A stretch of DNA of 52,459 bases, from NCBI GenBank assembly GCA_002633005.1, contig NMRA01000006.1:735998-788456 (forward strand), in the 5' to 3' direction. A program made the position numbers and the translations under genes. Shown one piece after another: positions 43,087 to 52,459 of the stretch. Source of the DNA: Phoronis australis. Lineage: Eukaryota > Phoronida > Phoronidae. Each line of letters opens with the position of its first letter. The stretch's first letter is position 1. The notes under the pieces are model-generated. The model ran no database searches. It was not told the origin of the DNA and worked only from the letters and a program-made list of their open reading frames with translations.

Positions 43087-46000
43087 GAAGTTCACACTAC
43101 TTTGTTTCAAGACTTTGTGACTGAAGATGGCCATTTCATGATTGAGGATGTTATCAAGAACTCTGTCGTCCTTCTGAATGTACGCGAAACAAACCTGCAG
43201 AAACTTATCAACTATGTGCTTGGAGTTTTGCTGAAGGATGAAGGGGAATTAACATTTTCAGAGGCTGTTAGTGAATTATTTTTTCCCAGCACAGGTAAGA
43301 TTCTGAATATCATTAATCAAATTTTGTAATGTGCTGTTACGCATTTCTCGTATGTAATGTGCTGTCAATCATTTTTATGCGCCCACATATTTATATGTGG
43401 ACGCATTATGCCGTCATCTCCATCCATCCGGCATCCGTCTGGCGTCTGCTGCTCTATCTTCAAAACGCCTTGACGTATGTTCATGAAATTTTGTTCATGT
43501 GCTCCTTCCGTGGATGGGACGGCATGAACGAACTTTCGGACGGATCCGACTACCAGTGTGCTCCCAGTGGCAATTTTTTTTACGTTTACCTCAGTCTGTA
43601 TCTTCAAAAGTCCTAAACGGATTTTCATAAAATTTGGTATATAGGCACCTATTAGTGAGATGATGCTATCCTTTTATTTTCAGATGGATTTGACGTAGTT
43701 TGCACCACCTGGTGGCCATTTTTACTGTTTTCGAGTTTTTTGCGTTCACCCCTCTATCAACCAAACCGCTCAAAGGATGATTGTGAAAATTGGCGTGTAT
43801 GCTCTTACTATGAAGTGGATAGCTGATGATGATTTTCCGACGACTTTGACCACTGTGGCGCCTCCTAGTGGCAGTTTTGTTTTTTTGCGTCTTTGGATGT
43901 ATCCCCTAAATCGTTCGCAGGATTTTTACTAAATTTAGTAAGTGTATTTGTATGATGTTAACAACGGAGGACAACGACTTTCAGCCGTATCTGTGTACTG
44001 GTGTGCCACCTGGTGGCAATTTTATTTTTTTTACGTTTACCTCTGTATGTTCAAAGGTCCTCAACGTATTTTCATAAAATTTGGCATACAGGCATCTGTT
44101 AATGAGGTGACGTTATCTCTGTTTTCAGATGGATTCGACCTAGTTTGCGCCACCTAGTGGCCATTTTCACTGTTTTCGAGTCTGTTTTTTGGCGTCCACT
44201 CGTCTGTCAACCAAACCGCTTTCAGGATAATTGTGAAAACTTGCTTGTATGTTCTTACTATGAAGTGGACAGCTGTCGCAGATTTTTCGACGAGTTTGAC
44301 TACTGTGGCGCCTCTTAGTGGCAGTTTTGTTTTATTTGCGCTCATGGCTCTATCTATTAAACCATTTGCAGGATCTTTTCCTAATTTTGCATGTGTATTT
44401 ATATGATGTTGACAATGGACAACGACTTTTGCACGGATCTGACTACTGGTGTGCCCCCTAGTGGCAACTTTAGTTTTTACGTTTACCGGTCTGTATCTTC
44501 AAAGTTTCTCAACAGATTTTCATAAAATTTTGTACATAGACATCTATTGGTGAGATGACACTATTATCCTGTTTTTGGATGGAATGGAGTTATTTTGTGC
44601 CACCTGGTGGCCATTTTTGCTTTTTTCAAATCTTTTTTGTGGCGTCCACCCCTTGATCAACCAAAGCATTCTTAGGGATGGTTTTGCAAATTGGCTTCTA
44701 TGTTTTCAGTGTGAAGAGGACGTTTGGTGATGGCAACTGACTACTATGGCGCCTCCTAGTGGTAGTTTTTTTTTGCGCCCATAACTGTATCTCCAAAACC
44801 CACTGCAGGATCTTTATTAAATTTAGTAAGTGAATTTATATGGAGATAACAGACGACGACTTTCAGGCGGACGGAATGGACATTGTGCCCACAAGTGGCA
44901 ATTTCATTTTGTTCTGTTTTTCTTTGTTTCTCAGGAGTTCCTTGAAATATGGAATGTTTTTTTATGAATTGTAAGTTTTTGCGCCATCTAGTTGCCATTT
45001 TTATGATACAAATAACTAACCCTAAAAGCCCACCATTTGCGATGCATTTGTGGGCGCAATTCAATGCTCCGCGTTGCTCTTGTTCCTATTGTAATGTGCG
45101 GTCAATCATTTTCCAATGTAATGTCATTCACTACTCGATGCTTTGTATGAGCCATACATTCGTGTATTCAGGCCCTTGCGTCTATATCTGTAGTGATGTG
45201 TTTTATCAAGACAAATGTTTGGATCTACTCTTTTGCATGTAGCCGCATACACCTACGCTTCCCTTGCAAGCTCATTTAATTACTGGTGTTAAATTTAGTC
45301 TGTGTAGACGTTGTCATTCTGTAATAGATAAGTAAAGTTTCACTCACAAGGAAGGCGCATACACGTAGTTTGGAAAATAGGCCCAGCTTTATGTATAGCC
45401 GCACGGATCTAAATGGGTGCACATTTGCTACTGTAAGAGGTATCAACATGTTCATATTTTTTCATCTGTATTTGTCATTTGCAGTAAGCACACTGTCGAG
45501 GGTTTTTCAAGGAGTGCAGTACACCGAAGTGGGCGGATTTGATCGAAACCAATCTTGGATATGTACATTGTAAGCTACGCATTGCTAATAAATGATCTAT
45601 ATTCACTCATGGCAGTTCTGGTGTTGGCAAAGTATTGTAACAAAACTCATGGCATTTTGTGCACTGGTGTGAATGTTTCAATTACCTCTACACAGTAGAA
45701 TGTCTGCTGATGTTGCCGCACCGATAAAATGCCCTTTCCCATCAACTTAACTGATAGCTACTACTAAAGCTTGGATGCTAACTGTGGTTAATTGGGAAGT
45801 TATGTGCTTCTGTTCCCATCAGCTTTGGAATGGTATTCAGACAACTAATTCAGCAGTTATCTCAAGGTGGCCGAGTATCAGCAGATCTGAACGCAATATG
45901 GTGGGAGCTCCTTTTACGTAGTTACTTAGTTATACGTTCAGTGATTTTTATGCGCCCACATATTACCGTCCTGCGGATGGAACGGACACTGTGCCCACAA

Positions 46001-49000
46001 GTGGCAATTTCAGTTTGTTCTGTTTTCCTTTCAAATTCTTTCTCTGAAGTTGATAGATTTTTATGAAATTTGGTTAATAGCTTTCTATTAAAGAAGTGAT
46101 GACATGTTCCGTTATCAGATGGATTGGACATGTTGCGCCATCTAGCGACCATTTTCATGATAGAAATGAACAACTGTAGACTGAAGCACTTGGTTTGCGG
46201 TGCATTTGTGGGCGCATTTCAACGCTCCGCGTTGCTCTTGTCTGTTCTACAACTTGTGAACAATATCTGGTTAAGCCATTCTAGCTCAGTGTTGTCTGCT
46301 GTTTTTTCAGTGCCCATGTAAGTCGCTTAGAAAGAATGCGTGCAGCATTTATTCGCCTGCATCATGCAGCCAATCTGGGAGGAAGTAGTCAAGAAATAGA
46401 ATTCATTACTCTAATTTTGGGTCCAAACAGACTGGACAATATGGGAGTGGTAAGTCAACATGGTTTGATGCATTTCTGTTCTAAGTTATGCATGATTCAA
46501 CTTGATCATGGAAAATCTTGGAAACCTGGAAAATTGCTTAATAATGTATAAATGATTTCCCTACATGGGAAACTAATGGAAGATGAAAAAAGGGTATGAA
46601 AACCAATAGGAATTTTTGTGAGAGTAAAATCTCTGGTGTTGCATGTTTTAGCACAAGTTGGTGCATTCTATTGTGCTTGGCAACAATCATTACGAAACAT
46701 TACTGAACAATCAGTGGTTTTCTTTAAAGTTGGTGAACTTTATCACTGGGGATGCTGTACATCTAAAATCATGAAGAAATTTGTTAGAAAATTTACCAGA
46801 AATTAGTCAAAAGTCAATCGAGAATTCTGAAAAAAGAGAATAAGTTTCTCTTTCACACAATAGTGCAGAAAATAAGCAAAACTAAACTGTTGTCTAAGAG
46901 TACATCAAATAAACAGTCTCAGCTGGCGTTGACAGTTACCTTGGCTCTGTATGGACTTTGCTTGCCAGAATGCTTTGCACGTTTTAGAAATCAGTCGGGG
47001 ACAGTTCCATACTATCTTAAAGTCAATTTTAAAGTCTAAAATTGCTGATTTGTGTGATAACCCCAGTGTGATGCAGATAATACTTGGTCCTGTGTTTCTG
47101 TGATCAGTCAAATATGCCAACTCTTTTCACCCACATATGTTGCTACCAGAGCAACACGTAATGTGCGCTGTGACAGGACAGTCAGCAACTTTTACCCATT
47201 AAGATCTAATAAGTGCAGCGGACAAGATTTAATCTGTGCTGCATGGATAATTTACTGTGATGTGCTCACAGTGGCTGTTTAATTGTGCCAATCATGCATG
47301 CACCGTCCAACGTGAATAATGACTGATTTCAAAGTTTGGACAATGTTATTTGATATTTATTAATGAAAGACCAAACCTTTCAAAAATTGTTGCAAACAAA
47401 TTTTTAAGAGTTAAGATTACATTTTCTTTCAAAAATTGAGAAGACACGTTATTAACATGTTGTGGGAATACATCATTCAATTAGAAATGAATGTTTATGA
47501 CAGATTGATACTTGGCAAAGTATTGAACATTTTGGCATGATGCTGAGTTATACCGTACCCATTTTTTTGTTATTTCTGACTGTTGTTATCTCCCCTTGTG
47601 TCAAACTATTCAATAATTGAATGACATGAATTAAATAGGCAACTGTATTATCCAATTGTCTGTGCATTGTGTTTAGGTGGGTGGATATAATGATCTCTTT
47701 GTTTTGTTCTGATCTGCTGTTAGACAATAGCGGAGTTGCAACGCCGCCATATTGGAAATGGGTCAGAATGTTGCATTGTGGTTAAGCCGGTAAACAAGTA
47801 CGTCGACAAGCGTGGGGGCGAACCGTCCACAGGGAGGTTATACGTGTTGTGTGCCTGGCATGCTATATACCAGTTAGCGAGATAAAAAGTTTAGTTACCA
47901 CCTGTTTCCCAAGGATCAAGAACTGCGTTAAACATGGGTCAGCGACATTGGTAGAGCTGCTAGCAAAGGCCAACTTCGTGAATTCTTTCCGTCTTGGTAG
48001 CATAAAGTATGCAGCGCTCATTTTGAGGGCGGCAAGACTCAGAAAAACGTATCTTGGAATCTGCCCAACAATATCTCCCTTCAAAGAAACAGTAACAAAA
48101 TACTCTACGGCGGTTGGTAGTGGAAAAAACTTGTTTTCGCTTGACCAGAACCAAGCCAACTTGAGGATAATGCCTCTGCACAATCACCTGTTCTGGGTCA
48201 ACTCACTTAACGTTCGCACACTATATGCATTACGCGCTAGGATAAAGCGTGCAGAATATTATTATTTACTTTCTACAAAATTGTGGTGCATTACTATCAA
48301 AATTCGTTGTTAAATTACGATCATTTTTCATAAAATTGTGTTGAAGTCCCAGGGCGAAATCTTGCCTACAAATGCGTACTCCTGCTGGTCTCGCAATCGT
48401 CGATAGGGCTTGAATTCTTGAATAAGAATACAGCTTCGACCACTCAACAAATTACCTGAAATCCTCCTCAAGTTTTCCAAATAGCGTCTCTAAGATTTTT
48501 AAGTTCTTGTGGAGTCTGGATTAACTGCAGATTAAGTCCAAATCTGCGCTAGACTGTAGCCCCCAACACGATAAAAATCTCTGGAAGAACACACATGTTG
48601 TCACGTGACGTTTGTTTTGAAGTTTGTATGCGTGTGTGGGACAGTAAGCGTGCGTGTGCTTGTCATCAGAGTTCATTTGCCAGAGTAATGTAATGATCTA
48701 GGTGTGCATTGTATCCAAAGAAATTAAGTCAAGCCAGTCAAGCAGAGTGTGTTTTAATATTTAGCTTAGCACTTGCTGGCCTCATCTGCTAAAAACGTTT
48801 GAGAATTTTTTTGGTAAGACCGATATGTCACTCATTGAGTCACCGGGTGAGTGGATGCGTGACCGTAGTGTAACAGCTATTTTCTGGAAGATTTGAGGTG
48901 TAAGGGTGCGAAGTGGGTCATTTTGACCTTAAAAACACCAATTACGATTAGTTAAATAATTTCTCTTAAAAATAATGCAAAAGTTTTTTACGGTATTAGA

Positions 49001-50430
49001 AACTTTCGGAAATTAGTGCCAATATTTATTTGCCGATGCTATGACTATGTTACCCGTTTCATGAATAGATAGTTTCCGACTAAATGTCTTCGATGACAGC
49101 CAGTACATTATGCAGCGCGCGCTTCTTGGCCGCGGGCTAACACTGGTCGATTTTTTACTAGTCTTCGATTCACGGTTTTCACGTGTACAAAGAAGTTTGG
49201 ATTCCTGTTGAGGCCGGAGAAGATCTGTACCGGAAAGAAACAATGCAAGGCCGCTGACGAGTACGCTGCATCTCTTTTCAAAGTCCACACCCGCGTAGTA
49301 GGGCACATCCCTCGCAAGAGTAGCAAAACTCATTTTGCGTTCTTTTTGAATCGGGGTGTAAGTTTGAAGTGTATACGGACATAACGGTGAGGCTCGTGGT
49401 CTACAAATTCAGGACTGTCGGAACTTTCAATTGATAAATTGGAGACGTTAGAACTGTAGGTAAGGCATTTTTTGCATGTAGTTCATGGGCTGGGCGCTTA
49501 TTTTAGCAAAGTCTGAAAATGCGTTGGGGCACTTGTTGGGGCATGGGCGCTTATTAGGGCGAATAGCGGCAGAATTGCATACAGCAGCGTAGTTTAATGC
49601 ACACAAATCACATGTCATGCAAACCAATCGGTCATTCCATTTACCCTAATCAATCCCAATAGCCTTTGCGCACCCTAATTCCCTGACATGCGCAATCGTT
49701 AAATCGATTCGGTTGCAACTCCGCTATTAGAACAAACTCTCATGACTCGACTTTGGCCAGCGTAACACTTCACAGAAATTTCATTAATTCTTTTATGGTT
49801 GGACGTTTTTTTATGAAATAAACATATAAATTCAGTAAAAATGAGCTTAATGTTTTTAGAATTCCAAGAGGCAAAATTTTGAGGTGGCTCAAGCACTCAG
49901 TTCGATTTTCACAGTGATGGGTGTGAGGGACCGCCTACTGAAATGTAGGTCAGAAGATTCCTACAAAGAGGAATTGATTGAAGGTGTGAAGTTGATGGCC
50001 GCACATAAAAGTGACTTATCAGCCAATCCTGAGGTTTTGGTGAGCTATGGTCGCTTAGACTTGGACGTTAATGTCGAACTTTGTATGCAAGTCACGCCAA
50101 TTTTATTTTATACATGAAATTGTGATTGGTAAAATCTTTATCTGGATGGTCAGCAAAATGGAAATTCGTATCATTTTGTGCTTCTATTTTTTTGACAAAC
50201 TAGAGATTTAAAATTTTAAAAAGTTTACTGCCTTATTTTTTCTGTTCAAATACCAGCTCTTCCTGCAGTGTATGTAGATATCTTCTCTAAAGTTTGTGAC
50301 TGAGGCAAGTTGGGATTGTTTTGCTTACAGACAACTTCGCCATTCGGTGAGAAATGGTGGCCAATTGGTTATAACATGTGGCGAGACTTGAGGCGAAGGG
50401 TGCCAAAATGGCCGTCAGACTTTACTGATG
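43087..50430 (+). CDS. SLC4A11: SLC4A11-like transporter, N-terminal cytoplasmic domain (partial)
   Basis: Member of the SLC4 bicarbonate-transporter superfamily; SLC4A11 is a plasma-membrane H+/OH- (and, as first reported, borate) transporter. Exons: 43087-43294, 45485-45569, 46311-46449, 49860-50039, 50331-50430. Their phases (0/1, 1/2, 2/0, 0/0, 0/1) join without error into about 236 codons. Matches to the band-3 cytoplasmic domain: LINYVLGVLLKDEGELTF (dimer region), FDRNQSWICT, RLHHAANLGGSS with FITLILGPN (core strand), VAQALSSIFTVMGVRDRLL, and PFGEKWW...RRRVPKWPSDFTDG. The last leads into the first membrane segment; the DFTDG ending is closer to SLC4A11 than to AE or NBC members. All membrane segments lie beyond the right edge, and an exon before 43087 is missing. 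Introns carry D2, D3 and a TIR transposon. Confidence 0.85.
43371..45084 (+). mobile_element. Tandem-repeat element D, copy D2 (longest)
   Basis: Starts with the palindrome-like TATGCGCCCACATATTTATA before TGTGGACGCATTA, and ends at the hairpin AATGCTCCGCGTT followed by GCTCTTGT. The core is 11 modules of about 150 bp arranged as a three-module higher-order unit of about 450 bp. Module centres include GTGCCACCTGGTGG (44003, 44597), GCGCCACCTAGTGG (44147), GTGCCCCCTAGTGG (44451) and GGCGCCTCCTAGTGG (43857). No ORF. It lies in the intron after SLC4A11-like exon 43087-43294. Confidence 0.8.
45944..46241 (+). mobile_element. Tandem-repeat element D, copy D3 (internally deleted)
   Basis: It has both ends of D2 (TTTTTATGCGCCCACATATT on the left; the CAACGCTCCGCGTT hairpin and GCTCTTGT on the right) but only two module cores, GTGCCCACAAGTGG (45990) and GCGCCATCTAGCG (46135). 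The 298-bp copy shows that the ends are the fixed part of the family and the core varies in length. It ends 69 bp before an SLC4A11-like exon. Confidence 0.8.
47728..49726. mobile_element. 2-kb TIR transposon, hAT-like, with no recognised transposase
   Basis: AATAGCGGAGTTGCAAC at 47726-47742 is matched by a perfect 17-bp inverted copy at 49712-49728. Taking the ends as TAGCGG..., flanking octamers are TTAGACAA and TTAGAACA (6 of 8 the same), which suits a hAT-type duplication. ORFs inside (47849-48313 +, 47863-48183 -, 49013-49333 -) match nothing I know. A fragment of the 4545-4992 MITE family sits inside at 49353-49570. It lies in the SLC4A11-like intron 46450-49859. Confidence 0.65.
49353..49570 (-). 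mobile_element. Partial reverse copy of the 4545-4992 MITE
   Basis: GAGGCTCGTGGTCTACAAAT, GGTAAGGCATTTTT and GGGCGCTTATT are reverse complements of pieces of 4560-4810 in the same order. Only the left two-thirds of the element is present. It is nested in the hAT-like element. Confidence 0.75.
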
Positions 50431-51469
50431 GTAAGTGACAGTTGATTGTTGATCTGACATTCAGCACTTTTTGGCTTAAAGAGATGAATATTTTCGACTG
50501 ATAACCAACTTGATTTTTTAAAAAATGTTTTCTTTTGATTTACAATTTACTTTGATTCAGCGGATTTCCAAACACTTTGTTTTGGTGACAGCTATTTACT
50601 GTATAACTGACTGTGTACTCTATTTTTATATGTCATAGAGTTCAATCCAAAACAGGAATAGCATACACTTATAATCATGGAGCAGCAATTGAATAATTGT
50701 GGTATGTCAGAAAATTTATGGGTGTTAAGTGATGAAGAATGTGCCACTATTATGACGTCATTTGGGCCTGGAAAAGGAATTATAGAAATGCACGGTCACA
50801 CCACATTGCCAAAAGTGTCACAGGTCTTAGATACATTTCCCAGGGTATTCGGGTAACCACGGGAGCATTTTAATACTTGAACCTTTTACAAAATTATGTG
50901 TTTGGATAAATCGGTGTTGGCTGAAAATATTTGTACATTTAAGATTGACCAGGCCCAATGCTTGGTAACAATTTTCAAAGTACTATGTCCAATTATAATT
51001 GTTGTTTTTTAACTTTTGGCATTTTAAGTTTATTTGACTGGGTTCAAAACATCAAAAATGAGGTCATATTAAACAAGCCCATGTTCCCATGTTTATATTT
51101 TAGTATGTTTAAAAACTGGCTGTCGTGTGCCCTTGATTAATAAAAACATTCACTCGATTTAACAATTGAGGGCAGTGACTAAGACCCATGATTATTGTTT
51201 TAATCAGTTGTTCCTTCAAGACTTTTTAGATTAAAAAAAGCAGTGCAGGTGGTCTGATGTCATTTGTGGTGCATCAGACGTGCGCAGGCCTCATGGTTGG
51301 GCCCATTGCACAAAACACCTGAGCAAAAGCACGAGAGCCTAATTAGGGCTCCTCGTGAAGAAAGTTTTCAAGTCTACCAGTCTCCTTTAGGAAAACGAAC
51401 AGATGTTTCCATTTGTTGCCATGCACTATATGTTGTAGGCATGTAACAGTGCCATCCAGTAGGTTGCTC
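50431..51469 (+). other. SLC4A11-like intron start, nothing recognised
   Basis: After donor G|GTAAGT the sequence shows no exon resembling the first membrane segments of SLC4 proteins (which would read like a GKNK...LFLYFA stretch). The next exon is therefore beyond the window. AT-rich, no structured repeat noticed. Confidence 0.5.
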
Positions 51470-51665
51470 CTTAGCCTAGGAAAGCTGGGCAAGACTCTAC
51501 CAGGTGTTTAGGAGTTTCTACGTCAGTACCACACTCGAGACACACAGGGCTCCTCAGTAATATGTCTGTGTCGGGCTAGGTTGCAGTGGCCCGTCAAAAT
51601 TTGAATGACGTGTCTTGTACCCAATCTATCTAGACTCAGAAGAAGGTTGTTTGAACCTTTTGGTT
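51470..51665 (-). pseudogene. Decayed non-LTR retrotransposon ORF2 C-terminus
   Basis: The minus strand reads LLLSLDRLGTRHVIQILTGH, CNLARHRH and, after a frameshift near 51560, SPVCLECGTDVETPKHLVESCPAF. This is the RNase H tail (LTGHxxLxxH) and zinc-knuckle (CxxC...ETPxHLxxxCPAF) found at the C-terminus of Jockey/I/R1-type non-LTR elements. One frameshift and a stop show that it is dead. It is unrelated to the LINE at 34730-36441. Confidence 0.7.
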
Positions 51666-51719
51666 CGATCACGCTAGGAAAATTCTCCTTGGTCTCTCTG
51701 CAGGAGTTAAGTGATTGTC

Positions 51720-52459
51720 AGACGATGGTCTGTGTGGGTTTGTTTAAAAGGTAGCTATGCTTTGAAGTTGTGCGTAGATGTAGAGTGAATAATCAAATCC
51801 AGTAATTAATTTATTATATGATAACCCCTAATTAGACAAATGAAACCTATTGTTAATTAAGTAATCAACTACAAAGAGAAACTACGCTAGCGCCCTCTTT
51901 AAAGATTACTTTAATCAAACAACTAAACGATCAAATGTCTTATCTGCTATCCAAGCTAGGACTCTCCACTTGTCGGATGTCTGTCCTGTTGGTGAATCCT
52001 CGAACTACACACACACTGTATAGCGGCAGTGTACTCGCTGGTCTACGTCTTTGGTGATTCAACACTTGCAGGCAATTTCTTCTACCCGCGACTCTTCTTG
52101 CTGGTCACAGTCTCTGGCTGATGACGCAACACTTCAGGTAGTATCTTACTACCCACAATGCAAGTGACAAGCTCTTAGTTAACTTCCGGTTCGTTAACCC
52201 TTGCCCTTGCCAAGATCCTTTCTAGAATCTTCCACGAGATGGCTCTGTCGTACAACTGCTTCTGTACACTGTAGCAAGTCTTTATGCTTCAACTACTATA
52301 GCGCATCTGATTATCTTGCTGATTTCAGCCCATAATATAACATTCTACTTATTTAGTGATTGGCTAATAAAAACCACATGATCATATCCACTCGTATTAT
52401 TGGCTGTTACAATTTGTTCTCAGAATATTCTAGAATCTCTAGAGTACTTTGACCCCAGA
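51720..52459. other. Unclassified right edge, possibly LTR-like
   Basis: The sequence has two diverged repeats of CAACACTT with GGCAATTTCTTCTACCC or GGTAGTATCTTACTACCC, about 75 bp apart. Near the end is a short dense stretch, AGAATATTCTAGAATCTCTAG. On the minus strand it looks LTR-like, but no boundary is inside the window. No coding exon seen. Confidence 0.3.

Noticed and set aside
49013-49333. Minus-strand ORF of 106 codons inside the TIR element
   Set aside because: Not recognisable and overlapped by another open frame; mentioned only as part of the transposon.
1-52459. CRISPR arrays, operons, Shine-Dalgarno sites, prophage
   Set aside because: The window is eukaryotic; the regular repeats found are minisatellites or element cores, with no unique spacers or cas genes.

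Overview
The window is nuclear DNA of an animal. It is AT-rich and the genes are split by GT-AG introns of 0.3 to 5 kb with many dispersed repeats, which points to an invertebrate. The repeats include Kolobok-like TTAA transposons with THAP and P2RX7-C-terminal-like ORFs, a recent 5'-truncated LINE and many short inverted-repeat elements. This mix is usual in cnidarian, lophotrochozoan and invertebrate deuterostome genomes. The sequence alone does not fix the phylum, and nothing prokaryotic is present.

Layout. (1) 1-2256: upstream DNA with one candidate first exon of a leftward gene. (2) 2260-12015 (+): a complete CLCC1 gene (ER anion-channel family), seven coding exons, 497 codons, all introns phase 0. 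(3) 12016-14731: convergent intergenic DNA with a TIR element. (4) 14732-26623 (-): uroporphyrinogen decarboxylase (UROD), nine exons, 361 codons, lacking only the short N-terminal exon. Its large intron 21633-26517 holds one transposon nested inside another and a tandem-repeat element. (5) 27334-27734: a 401-base assembly gap, where the UROD first exon and the NDUFB7 first exon probably lie head to head. (6) 27825-27993 (+): the central twin-CX9C exon of NDUFB7 (complex I). (7) 28000-37450: gene-poor, with a hAT-like MITE and a LINE flanked by a 16-bp target-site duplication. (8) 37453-50430 (+): the N-terminal cytoplasmic part of an SLC4A11-like transporter. Five exons are firmly identified by matching intron phase and two more upstream are tentative; the gene continues past the right edge. 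(9) 51470-52459: a decayed non-LTR retrotransposon 3' end and unclassified DNA.

The host genes are unrelated housekeeping or transport genes and do not form an operon-like system: ER anion homeostasis, cytosolic haem synthesis, mitochondrial respiration and membrane transport. The unusual biology is in the repeats. The first point is a TTAA element (23134-24831, 157-bp TIRs) nested inside a relative, with the empty site preserved in a third copy at 5699-7493. The second is a tandem-repeat element in four copies whose roughly 150-bp modules each carry a motif close to the CTCF core. The third is an inverted MITE pair around CLCC1 exon 6. The fourth is a set of tandem duplicated fragments of a UROD exon with their splice donors.
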